Of a stretch of 64,000 nt of DNA, positions 9,238-16,794 are shown piece after piece. The DNA is taken from contig JABIPA010000057.1 of the NCBI GenBank assembly GCA_018698675.1, positions 1 to 64,000 of the forward strand, read 5' to 3'. The notes beneath the pieces are model-generated. The model was not told the DNA's origin and searched no databases. It worked only from the letters and a program-made list of their open reading frames with translations. The translations under genes and the position numbers were made by a program. Within the stretch, counting starts at the first letter, position 1, and every line of letters starts with the position of its first letter. This DNA is from a bacterium. GTDB taxonomy: Bacteria; Margulisbacteria; Marinamargulisbacteria; JABIPA01.

Positions 9238-10796
9238 TAAGACGCGCCTCCAACTTTCTCTTTTCCTAACCACTCTTCAATAAGTCCTGCGACTATATCC
9301 GGGTTCTCCACTACAATATTTTTAACTTCTTTTACTTGCTCATCTGTTGAATTGTTTTGAAACACGTCCTCAGACTCTTCATCTTCATCAGCAGAATCAT
9401 CCATAAATCCGGGAACAGTCGTATCTTTCTTTGATACGAATTTATTCTTAATCAAAATTAATAAGAATAGAGCTACCAGTATCCCTAAAACGATAGAGAC
9501 CATTTTCCCCCATTTGGCAAAAAAGGCTTTCAGTCCAGAAGGTTTAGTTTTTATAGCAAAATCAGCAGTATTAATCGTAATAATATCTCTTTCTTTTACA
9601 AATCCTATTGCTCCCGCTAAAGCACTAAAGATTTGCTTCTTTAAAACTTCATCAAGATACACATCGTCATTACTACTATTAATAACAACACTTGCTGACA
9701 GCCGTTCAATATTAACTATTTCTCCGTTCTCAATTGGCCCTAGGTCAGCAGATATTGCAATTTTAAACGATCCATCAGGTAAAATTCCCGTAATCTGTCG
9801 CTTTGCTTTTTCGGTCAATCCTGTTTCATATGCATTCTTTATTTCATACCATTTTTTAATATCGGTAAAATCTGGAACAAACGCTTGCCCAAACGCCAGT
9901 ACATTTTCTTCAGAAGGAGTATCTGTTTCTTCAACACCTGGTTCTTCTACGATTATTCCGGCCTCTTTTGCTGCCATTCTTTCAAAAATACCGGTAGATA
10001 AGACTTTTCCTTCTGTTGTAATCACTGAAACATTTTCAGGTTGCAAATTTTCTACTGCATTGGAAACAAGTTGAATAATACTAAATACAACTTCATCAGT
10101 TAAATCGACTCCTGGTCGTTTTCTAATCAAAATGGACGATGTAACGGGAGGTTGTGTTACCGCAAACAACCGTTGCTCTGGCAAAACGATTTGGACTTTA
10201 CACGTCTCAATCATTTCAAACTGCATAACAGCCTTTTCCAATTCACCTGACAATGCTCTTAGGAATCGAATACGTTTATCAAATTCAGTAACACCAAGCG
10301 TTTGACCACTGTCTAACAAGGCATACCCCATAGGGGCTCCCGCGGGAATTCCTTTAATAGCTAACTGACTTTTCGCTCTATCAAGTTGACGTTCATCCAC
10401 TGTAATTGACATCGCATCTGATGTTCCAGAAGATTGATACGAAATACCCATGTAAGATAAGTATTTTATAATTTCAGTGGCTTGTTCAGGAGTAACTTCA
10501 GAATATAAAGGCACATATTCTATTTTTTTCTTCTTTTTCTTTGCTTCTTTTTTAGCATATTCTGCTTTCTGCTGAGGAGACATAACGCCATTTTTTGTTT
10601 TAGGCGTAGAAACCATTTTAAACGCGAAAAGACCGCCTCCAACCAAAGCGACAGCTACGATAATCCCAACTATAATAAGAATACGCTTTTTCGAAAAGAA
10701 CCCGCCCTTTTCAGGTTTTAATTCTTCCTCTTCGTCTTCGGTTTCTTCTTCTATCTCTTCTTCTTCAGCGTCAATACCTAGTTCTTCTTCACCCAT
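9237..10796 (-). CDS. fliF: Flagellar MS-ring protein FliF
   Basis: 519 residues. An unusual 30-residue, almost purely acidic cytoplasmic N-terminus precedes the first membrane helix (about 40-60, ILIIVGIIVAVALVGGG). The YscJ/FliF ring-building domain follows (about 95-275, with LGVTEFDKRIRFLRALSGELE and QIVLPEQRLF). The second membrane helix is at about 425-450, and the FliG-binding tail ends NPDIVAGLIEEWL, a classic FliF C-terminus. FliF forms the inner-membrane ring on which rod and export gate are built. The start has AAGGA six bases upstream. It lies 36 bases after fliE and its stop overlaps the fliG-like ATG. The acidic N-terminus and the acidic linker of its partner are matching oddities. 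Confidence 0.92.
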   Translation of the reverse strand: MGEEELGIDAEEEEIEEETEDEEEELKPEKGGFFSKKRILIIVGIIVAVALVGGGLFAFKMVSTPKTKNGVMSPQQKAEYAKKEAKKKKKKIEYVPLYSEVTPEQATEIIKYLSYMGISYQSSGTSDAMSITVDERQLDRAKSQLAIKGIPAGAPMGYALLDSGQTLGVTEFDKRIRFLRALSGELEKAVMQFEMIETCKVQIVLPEQRLFAVTQPPVTSSILIRKRPGVDLTDEVVFSIIQLVSNAVENLQPENVSVITTEGKVLSTGIFERMAAKEAGIIVEEPGVEETDTPSEENVLAFGQAFVPDFTDIKKWYEIKNAYETGLTEKAKRQITGILPDGSFKIAISADLGPIENGEIVNIERLSASVVINSSNDDVYLDEVLKKQIFSALAGAIGFVKERDIITINTADFAIKTKPSGLKAFFAKWGKMVSIVLGILVALFLLILIKNKFVSKKDTTVPGFMDDSADEDEESEDVFQNNSTDEQVKEVKNIVVENPDIVAGLIEEWLGKEKVGGAS

Positions 10797-10832
10797 GTTA
10801 TGTCCTTATACTATCTAATCTATTACTAAAAT

Positions 10833-11435
10833 CTAAATTGGAATCTGTTGAATTTCTTTAAATGTCTGTGTTGCAGTCGTAATTACAGTCGTCGCAAATG
10901 AAACTGCTAAGTTTAATTTCGCGGTTTCCATAGATACTTCATCAATAGACGCTTTTCCTTGAATAAACTGTTCTATTAAATCATTAACTCGGTATTCCAT
11001 ATTACTCAGACCCTCTAACGCATCCACCGATTTGTCGATTAATACTTGAAAGGGAGTTACTTCTAGTTTATTTGCTCGAAGTCCTTCGATATTCACGTTT
11101 TTAGGGGTCAAGCTCTCGGCCTTACTTCTCGCTCGCCGTTTACTTGGGTCAACCGAGTCAGTTTCTTGTTGGGCATATGCTTGCGCAATCAGTTGATGAG
11201 CTTGCTCATGACTAACTTTGCCAACTAATCCGTTAACTGATGCCATTAAGTTTGTTTGAGGTACAATATCTGCTTTTGTAGAAACGTTTTTCGCTGGCTT
11301 ATTCATTGTTTCATCAAATATTTTCTGAAAGCTTAAATCAGGATCGACAGACGATAGCTTTGCCGAATTTAATATTTTTAACGGTCCCGAAGAGGAAATA
11401 GAAGGAACGTAGCCATTAGCCATATGATTTGCCAC
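10833..11435 (-). CDS. fliE: Flagellar hook-basal body protein FliE
   Basis: 200 residues, about twice the usual length (about 100). The C-terminal 75 residues match FliE: FQVLIDKSVDALEGL, then SIDEVSMETAKLNLAVSFA and an ATQTFKEIQQIPI end, the helix pair that links the MS ring to the rod. The first 120 residues are a polar, low-complexity extension with no recognised domain. AAAGGTGG eight bases upstream supports the ATG. Unlike the neighbouring rod genes, no signal peptide is visible, so this protein would have to reach the periplasm some other way, or its extension does something new. It sits between flgC and fliF, as in many flagellar operons. Confidence 0.82.
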   Translation of the reverse strand: MANHMANGYVPSISSSGPLKILNSAKLSSVDPDLSFQKIFDETMNKPAKNVSTKADIVPQTNLMASVNGLVGKVSHEQAHQLIAQAYAQQETDSVDPSKRRARSKAESLTPKNVNIEGLRANKLEVTPFQVLIDKSVDALEGLSNMEYRVNDLIEQFIQGKASIDEVSMETAKLNLAVSFATTVITTATQTFKEIQQIPI

Positions 11436-11499
11436 CTTTCTGATAAACGTAAATTGATTTTAACTTTTATTAGGGGGTTTGTTCAAGATGCTGAATATA

Positions 11500-11952
11500 T
11501 TATTTCAACATATCCAATGACTGCTGATACATTGTTTTAGCAGTTTTAAAGGCCATTACATTCGCCTCGAACATATTTTCAGTAAATCCAAGGTCAATAT
11601 ATTCATCCGGTAAATTTACGTTAGGGAAGAAAAAGAAACCACCATTATCTGATTGAGGAAGCGACGGATCAAAGTATTTAGGAAAGGGAGCTGTACTTCT
11701 CGCTACTTCTTTTACCCTAACTCCATAAGGAGATGGCTCTAGAACAGCAATTTTCTTTGCATACGGAAGACCCGTTTCCGTTTTCAAGGTAATAAGGTTA
11801 GCAATATTTTCGGCAATCAACCTCAATCTAAATTTTTGAACAATTACACCTGATTGAGAAATTCGAAAAGCGTCTTCAATTCCTTGTGAAAAAGAAAGTC
11901 CATTTAAAAAAACAAAACTAATAATAATTGTAAATTTTATAAATCTTTTCAA
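11500..11952 (-). CDS. flgC: Rod protein FlgC with a Sec-type signal peptide
   Basis: 150 residues starting with TTG, seven bases after AAGGA. Residues 1-23 form a signal peptide (basic MKRFIK, hydrophobic TIIISFVFLNGL, cleavage region SFSQ). The mature part is clearly FlgC: FRISQSGVIVQKFRLRLIAE-N-IAN at the N-terminus, YFDPSLPQSDNGG and FFPNVNLPDEY in the middle, and the helix FEANVMAFKTAKTMYQQSLDM at the end. Canonical FlgC has no cleavable signal and is exported by the flagellar type III system. A Sec signal here implies direct delivery to the periplasm, as also predicted for FlgB, FlgJ and the FlgF-like protein of this operon. Confidence 0.88.
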   Translation of the reverse strand: MKRFIKFTIIISFVFLNGLSFSQGIEDAFRISQSGVIVQKFRLRLIAENIANLITLKTETGLPYAKKIAVLEPSPYGVRVKEVARSTAPFPKYFDPSLPQSDNGGFFFFPNVNLPDEYIDLGFTENMFEANVMAFKTAKTMYQQSLDMLK

Positions 11953-11999
11953 AATTTTTTCCTTATTTGATAAATACCTAAGCCTTGATTCTAGCTTAC

Positions 12000-12401
12000 T
12001 TACTTTTTACCTAACGTAGCGACTTGTCTCATTATACCAAGTTTTGTAGAGAATAACTTCGTCAGAGCACTGTGCTTTGAGCGATTCACCGTCATTTGAG
12101 CCATAAAATGTTCCAACATTACATCAGAATTATCTCGATCTTGAGGGACAACAGCATCAAAAAAACGCCTATCTTCTTCTAACATAATGGGATTAAATCC
12201 TGGCGTCGAAAAGTTGGCGACGTTATACGCGTAAATAGCCTGCTTCCTACTCGCATCAAATACAGATTGCTTAATTTTTTCTGTTGTTTCATCAAAAAGA
12301 AGAGACTCCATACTATCGTATCTTTCTGCGTTATATTCTTGCGCGCCAGTAGTCCCAACAAATAAACAAATAAATAATATTAAAACACCGATATTTTTCA
12401 T
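12000..12401 (-). CDS. flgB: Rod protein FlgB with a Sec-type signal peptide
   Basis: 133 residues; the start forms an ATGA overlap with the sigma-factor stop. Residues 1-20 are a signal peptide (MKNIGVLILFICLFVGTTGA, then QE). The mature protein carries the FlgB core: FDASRKQAIYAYNVANFSTP-G-F near the N-terminus, equivalent to the usual R-x-x-x-x-x-x-N-I-A-N-x-x-T-P-G-Y, and a C-terminal helix with MTVNRSKHSALTKLFSTKLG. FlgB is a proximal rod subunit. Family members normally lack a Sec signal. FlgC follows 47 bases later. Confidence 0.85.
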   Translation of the reverse strand: MKNIGVLILFICLFVGTTGAQEYNAERYDSMESLLFDETTEKIKQSVFDASRKQAIYAYNVANFSTPGFNPIMLEEDRRFFDAVVPQDRDNSDVMLEHFMAQMTVNRSKHSALTKLFSTKLGIMRQVATLGKK

Positions 12402-13069
12402 AATTGTAAAGCCCCTTCTTCGGCTCGCCGCTTAAGACGTCGTTTTAACTTGTCTAATACTTTCATGTGGATTCTACAGACCTTACTCTTTGAGTACTTC
12501 ATGTGTTCTGCAATTTCTTTTTGTTTTAACCCCTTAACATAAAACAACCGAACAATTCGTTGTTCATCTTCTTCTAACTCATCAATTTCCTCAGTGAGAA
12601 CAGAATCCACTTCCTTGTTTGTCTCTTCTTCAATGTATTCGTCTTCTGGATTCATCAACCCTTGTTGGTCAGAAACAACATCTATATTGTCCATTGAAAT
12701 TAAATAAGAAATTCCTGCATTCGCAATCAAATCCCTTACCTCTCTTTCTGGAACAACCGAACCATCATTTTCTGAATATTCCTCAACAAAATCAGCGATC
12801 CTCTCTTGGAGTTTCTTTCGGTAAGATGAATATTCTGCTGGATTTCTGTACTGCCATTCCGTCCGAATCCTATCCAACATTTCTCCCCTAATTCTGTAAT
12901 AAGCGTAAGTATTAAATTGAGACCCCTTGTTAGATTTAAAGTTGCGATAGGCCTTTATTAACCCCTCAACACCCCAACTTACAAGATCTTCAAAACTAAT
13001 TACGGGAGGTACTTTTCCGCCACCAATAATATTGGAAGCTATTGATTCAACAAGCGGCATATTTTCCAT
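12398..13069 (-). CDS. Sigma-28 (FliA/WhiG-like) RNA polymerase sigma factor
   Basis: 223 residues from ATG 13069. Region 2 is clear (FEDLVSWGVEGLIKAYRNF, then FNTYAYYRIRGEMLDRIR), as is region 4 (EDEQRIVRLFYVKGLKQKEI, HMKYSKSKVCRIHMKVL). An acidic stretch lies between. FliA-type factors direct late flagellar promoters; this one is embedded in the operon between flgJ and flgB. The start is uncertain: no Shine-Dalgarno precedes ATG 13069, a hairpin sits where one should be, and the frame is open back to an ATT (13136-13138) that overlaps the flgJ stop. The extra residues would complete the pattern V-V-M-E-N-M-P-L-V seen at sigma-28 N-termini. What it transcribes is not visible in the window. 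Confidence 0.82.
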   Translation of the reverse strand: MENMPLVESIASNIIGGGKVPPVISFEDLVSWGVEGLIKAYRNFKSNKGSQFNTYAYYRIRGEMLDRIRTEWQYRNPAEYSSYRKKLQERIADFVEEYSENDGSVVPEREVRDLIANAGISYLISMDNIDVVSDQQGLMNPEDEYIEEETNKEVDSVLTEEIDELEEDEQRIVRLFYVKGLKQKEIAEHMKYSKSKVCRIHMKVLDKLKRRLKRRAEEGALQL

Positions 13070-13080
13070 AACGACAGATT

Positions 13081-13099
13081 CAGGAACTTCTTGTTCCTG
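13081..13099 (-). promoter_or_regulatory. Perfect inverted repeat in the sigma-factor leader
   Basis: CAGGAAC, five-base spacer, GTTCCTG: a 7-bp perfect stem ending 11 bases before ATG 13069, in the position a ribosome binding site would occupy. It may be a translational control hairpin or a protein operator. It may also be a chance result inside coding sequence if the sigma factor starts further upstream. Confidence 0.3.
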
Positions 13100-13133
13100 T
13101 TTCTCTTGAAAAATTCCTTGATTTTTTAGCTGG

Positions 13134-13526
13134 TCAATATCGACCTGTTTGTTGTTCAGAAGAAATTTCCTTCATTATTTGTTTTTTAATGCCTAAGACA
13201 TCTTTTTCCGCCAAGCGTTTTGCAAATTCTTCCATCATCATTGATTTCTGTTGCGAATACACGCCCATACTACCAAATTCATCTTTTTCATCTTCGGTCA
13301 AAATGCTCATTTCGTCGCTAAACAAATGCTTCAAAAAAAACTGTTTTAACATCATAACCTGAAACGCATCCAAGTTTGATTCCATATCGTTTTTTCCATT
13401 AGACTGCATCAGTCGAGACTGTTCGATTAACGTTTCTAGTTCCGACGTTGTATCTCCAAAATCCATTCCAAAAACTGACCCTATAAAAAGAAAATAAACA
13501 AGCAACGCGAAAAAACAAGCTTTCAT
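13134..13526 (-). CDS. flgJ: FlgJ-type rod-binding protein with signal peptide
   Basis: 130 residues, starting at a TAATG overlap with flgI. The N-terminus is a signal peptide (MKACFFALLVYFLFIGSVFG, then MD). The mature part resembles the N-terminal rod-cap domain of FlgJ: FQVMMLKQFFLKHLFSDEM, then a GVYSQQKSMMMEEFAKRLAE helix and a short GIKKQIMKEI end. There is no C-terminal peptidoglycan hydrolase domain, as in many non-gammaproteobacterial FlgJ proteins. The cap guides rod polymerisation. In the canonical system it is exported by the type III apparatus; here a Sec route is predicted. Position between flgI and the sigma factor supports the call. Confidence 0.75.
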   Translation of the reverse strand: MKACFFALLVYFLFIGSVFGMDFGDTTSELETLIEQSRLMQSNGKNDMESNLDAFQVMMLKQFFLKHLFSDEMSILTEDEKDEFGSMGVYSQQKSMMMEEFAKRLAEKDVLGIKKQIMKEISSEQQTGRY

Positions 13527-14611
13527 TACATTACTTTAAGTTCGCCAATAAGTGCTTTTGCTTCTATTAAAGCCTGAATAATCGATATCAAATCTTTAGG
13601 ACTTGCTCCAATTTCATTAAGCGAATTCACCAAACTAGACAACGTTGATGTTGGGTTTAAATAAATAACCCTAGATCCTGTCTCATCTACACTCACAGCA
13701 GGCTCTCCGCCTCCACCGCCGCCTATTAGACCACCACCGCCACCGCCGTCTGATATTTTAATCGCAACACTTCCGTGAGTAAGCGCAACAGGAAACAAGC
13801 GAACCATTTCACCTATAACAATGGTTCCTGTCCGAGGATTGATAACAATTTTCGCTGATGGGTCTGGAATTAATGTTATGTTTTCAAGTTCAGCAATTGC
13901 GGCAACTAAGTCTGACGATTCTAAATCCTCCAGTGGAACCTTAATCGTATTTGCATCTATTGCCTGAGCGCCTGGGAACCCACTTTCCTGAATGGCCTGA
14001 ACAGCCTTAGCCACATTTACAAAATTTGATTCATTTAAAACCAATGTAATATTATGCTGGTCCGTGAATGTTACTGCGATTTCTTCTTCAACAATAGCGC
14101 CGTCCGGAATACGTCCAACCGTTGTCTGATTTTTTGTATATCTTGATTGAAGACTAGATGCCGACAAGCCACCAATAATAACGGTACCTTGAGCCAATGC
14201 GTAGGTCCTCAAGTCAACACCTTTAAGCGGCGTTACGATAAGAGTTCCGCCGAGTAAACTTGTCGAATCCCCAAGAGCAGACACTGTAACTGGAATTTTT
14301 TGTCCTTTCTTAATAAAAGGAGGCAACGTCGCCGTTACCATAACTCCTGCAACGTTTCGTGAATAAAACTCTCTTCCTCCTGGAGAAATACCCATTTTAC
14401 GCATTAAGTTTGTCAATGCAACGTCTGTAAATACTGTCGCCTTTGAATCTCCAGTATTACGTAAACCTACTACCAATCCATAACCTACTAATTGATTATC
14501 TCTGGCTTCAATTATTCTGGATATGTCTTTAAGTCGTACAGGAAGAGCCGCCGCAAATAGAGTCGTCGTACACAAACTTATTAATAGAATAAAACTTAAT
14601 AATTTTTTCAT
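13526..14611 (-). CDS. flgI: Flagellar P-ring protein FlgI
   Basis: 361 residues from the ATG that overlaps the flgH stop (TAATG), which makes MKKLLSFILLISLC the start of a Sec signal peptide. FlgI signatures are strong: VRLKDISRIIEARDNQLVGY-GLVVGL, TGDSKATVF, GGTLIVTPLKGVD, and the C-terminal LIEAKALIGELKVM. FlgI polymerises around the rod in the peptidoglycan layer; FlgA is its chaperone. An odd feature is a loop with two six-glycine runs separated by LI (about 13690-13752), inserted in the region that is normally a short Gly-rich loop. Length otherwise agrees with the family. Confidence 0.93.
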   Translation of the reverse strand: MKKLLSFILLISLCTTTLFAAALPVRLKDISRIIEARDNQLVGYGLVVGLRNTGDSKATVFTDVALTNLMRKMGISPGGREFYSRNVAGVMVTATLPPFIKKGQKIPVTVSALGDSTSLLGGTLIVTPLKGVDLRTYALAQGTVIIGGLSASSLQSRYTKNQTTVGRIPDGAIVEEEIAVTFTDQHNITLVLNESNFVNVAKAVQAIQESGFPGAQAIDANTIKVPLEDLESSDLVAAIAELENITLIPDPSAKIVINPRTGTIVIGEMVRLFPVALTHGSVAIKISDGGGGGGLIGGGGGGEPAVSVDETGSRVIYLNPTSTLSSLVNSLNEIGASPKDLISIIQALIEAKALIGELKVM

Positions 14612-15222
14612 TAAAATAACCAATTAAATACTTTAGTTATGACGCCTGGAGCTTGCTTAGAACCAACAACTCCGGCTCCATTCACTGAAACTTGAGCCTT
14701 CGCCAACTGATGAGATAACACACTGTTATCTATTCGAATATCATTAGGTCTAACTATACCAGACACTCGAATCGTTTCAACCTCATTGTTAACTTTTAGT
14801 TTATGTTCTCCCACAACAAATAAGTTTCCACTTTCCAAAATCTCAGTAACAACCGCTGAAACCTTTGCTTTAACCTTACTTGTCCTACTTGTTTGACCCA
14901 ATCCTCTATAATCATCTTGTCCCGCGATTTCCAATTCATGCTCTTTTCTGATGTTTTCATTTCCGAGAACGTTAGCAACCTGATCCCAGGCTGATAATAA
15001 CTCAGTGCCTATGCTTGACTCTTTTCGCGTTCGAGTAGATGCCTGATGTTGTGCCGAACTCGATTCTATAATATTTATAACGATAATATCTCCAACAGAG
15101 ATTGCTTTCGCTGGTGATGTGTAGAAAGAGTCTACTGATGACGTTTGCCATAAAGAATCTGCATTTAAATTTAGCGAGAAACTAATAAGTACTATTAATA
15201 ACCCTAATATTTTGTGAATCAA
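14611..15222 (-). CDS. flgH: Flagellar L-ring protein FlgH, non-lipoprotein form
   Basis: 203 residues, starting at TTG with AAGGAG seven bases upstream; the start overlaps flgA by 41 bases. Hydrophobic residues 4-17 and NLNAD form an ordinary signal peptide. The classical FlgH lipobox cysteine is missing, so the protein is not expected to be lipidated. Core motifs are present: VGDIIVINIIESSSAQ, SRTSKVKAKVSAVVTEILESG-N, and SGIVRPNDIRIDN-V. FlgH forms the outer-membrane bushing around the rod. It is coupled by TAATG to flgI. Confidence 0.9.
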   Translation of the reverse strand: MIHKILGLLIVLISFSLNLNADSLWQTSSVDSFYTSPAKAISVGDIIVINIIESSSAQHQASTRTRKESSIGTELLSAWDQVANVLGNENIRKEHELEIAGQDDYRGLGQTSRTSKVKAKVSAVVTEILESGNLFVVGEHKLKVNNEVETIRVSGIVRPNDIRIDNSVLSHQLAKAQVSVNGAGVVGSKQAPGVITKVFNWLF

Positions 15223-15916
15223 CTATTTCTCCTTTTAACAATTTTTTATTTGTCATTAAACTCTGAATGCGGACAATGTCTCCTGCCCTACCATCTTCTA
15301 GCACCTTGCATCTTATATTTAAACGTATGCCAGGTTTAACAATCATCAAATTCACGACGCTTCCACTTTTCACGTCCGGAACTGGCCTAATCAAAGGCTT
15401 AGTAAAAATGGAATCCTTCGGAATTACGAATCGAGACTCTTTTCCCACTAATTCTTCGATTTTTCTTACCCTATTTACAGGCTTCGATACAATACTTTCT
15501 TTAACTATTTCAATGTCAGATTCTTTAATCACAACATACTTTTTAATCAGATGGGTAGATTTAAACAATATACCCATTCCATCTGTTTTAACAAAAAGTC
15601 TTTTGACCTCAATAATACCGTAATATTTGTCTAAACAATGCATTTTTAAAATCGTCGTTCCCAACAACCTTGCCTTTGGCGCAATATCTAAATAAACATC
15701 AACGGTCCCTATCGGGAGTTCGTCAAAAACATCTCTGTTTTTTACAATTACCCGAATTGTCTCTGGGATCAATTCTGGATAATCAACAATAAGCTTATCT
15801 CGTATCCGCTGATAAACATTTCGCTCTAAGTCAATTTTGTTTTCCACTCCATATATCGGATTAAAAACAAAACAAATAAAGTAACTTAAAAGTAAAAGTT
15901 TACCTCGAAATGTCAC
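15182..15916 (-). CDS. flgA: P-ring assembly chaperone FlgA
   Basis: 244 residues starting at GTG inside the last 17 bases of flgG. An N-terminal signal peptide (GKLLLLSYFICFVFNPIYG) precedes the body. The C-terminal half is an SAF-type domain: VVIKESDIEIVKESI, RFVIPKDSIFTKPLIRPVPD-V, GSVVNLMIVKPGIRLNIRC, and RIQSLMTNKKLLKGEIVDS near the end. FlgA is the periplasmic chaperone for FlgI, whose gene lies two positions downstream. The order flgG-flgA-flgH-flgI is the standard one. No oddity beyond dense gene overlap at both ends. Confidence 0.9.
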   Translation of the reverse strand: MTFRGKLLLLSYFICFVFNPIYGVENKIDLERNVYQRIRDKLIVDYPELIPETIRVIVKNRDVFDELPIGTVDVYLDIAPKARLLGTTILKMHCLDKYYGIIEVKRLFVKTDGMGILFKSTHLIKKYVVIKESDIEIVKESIVSKPVNRVRKIEELVGKESRFVIPKDSIFTKPLIRPVPDVKSGSVVNLMIVKPGIRLNIRCKVLEDGRAGDIVRIQSLMTNKKLLKGEIVDSQNIRVINSTY

Positions 15917-16703
15917 TAGCCGTAGTCATCATTTTATCGCCAGACTGTAGCGCTTTAACAATTAGCTCAAATCCCCGTTGTGTTAATAACAAAGAAACGA
16001 GCTCTTCTACAATATTTACATTAGAAAACTCTAAAGATCGTTGTTTAATCGCACCAACGTGTTCTTGTCCTGCATTTGCAACTTGTGCTTCTCCAGAAGA
16101 TTCTGTTTCTTGAAATAAATTCTGCCCTATTTCTTTCAAACCTGCTGGATTATGGAATGTTCCAAGTAATATTTGACCTACTTCTCTAGGATTAGGTTCA
16201 TTATTTAATCGAACATAAAAACGACCTTCTCTATCAATTGAAATTTCAGTCGTTCCATTTGGTATACGAATTGAAGGCTCAAGAGGATGTCCATTTGCAT
16301 CCAAAACGTTTCCTTCTTGATCTTGATGAAAGTTTCCAGCTCGTGTATATCCCATTGTTCCATCAGGAAGTCTTACTTGAAATAATCCGTTACCTTCAAT
16401 GGCCATATCTAACGGTTGATTCGTTATTTCGATTGTTCCTTGTGAAAAATCTTTTTTAACCTCAGCAATCCGAACACCAGTTCCATACGTAATATATTTT
16501 CGACGTTTGGAAACCGTAGACGTATTTGATTCTTCAAACTCAGTTAAGGTTCGTTCTAAAATCAATGGAAATAAACTTTCCATTTCAACTCGACTACCCT
16601 TAAATCCCAAAGTTTGAGAGTTCGCGATATTATTTGTAATTAGCTGCATTGACCGTTGGTAGGCAAACATACCCGACTTGGCCACAAACATTTGATGAAT
16701 CAT
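15900..16703 (-). CDS. flgG: Distal rod protein FlgG
   Basis: 267 residues with AAGGAG upstream of the ATG. It has the full FlgG pattern: VAKSGMFAYQRSMQLITNNI-AN at the N-terminus, VKKDFSQGTIEITNQPLDMAI and GNGLFQVRLPDGTMGYTRAG in the middle, and the C-terminal LEFSNVNIVEELVSLLLTQ-RGFE helix. FlgG builds the distal rod that passes through the P and L rings. Unlike FlgB, FlgC, FlgJ and the FlgF-like protein of the same operon, it has no signal peptide, so it is either exported by a type III gate encoded elsewhere or by an unknown route. Confidence 0.93.
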   Translation of the reverse strand: MIHQMFVAKSGMFAYQRSMQLITNNIANSQTLGFKGSRVEMESLFPLILERTLTEFEESNTSTVSKRRKYITYGTGVRIAEVKKDFSQGTIEITNQPLDMAIEGNGLFQVRLPDGTMGYTRAGNFHQDQEGNVLDANGHPLEPSIRIPNGTTEISIDREGRFYVRLNNEPNPREVGQILLGTFHNPAGLKEIGQNLFQETESSGEAQVANAGQEHVGAIKQRSLEFSNVNIVEELVSLLLTQRGFELIVKALQSGDKMMTTASDISR

Positions 16704-16794
16704 ATAACTATCTCCTTGCTTAGATTTCCCTTTTTATCTGCCCCACTGCAATTGTTTATAAACATACCTCGATTTATTCGATACATGTTAATTA

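Noticed and set aside
9514-10074. 186-codon plus-strand frame opposite fliF
   Set aside because: It lies entirely within the firmly identified fliF gene; the peptide has no domain and no ribosome binding site.
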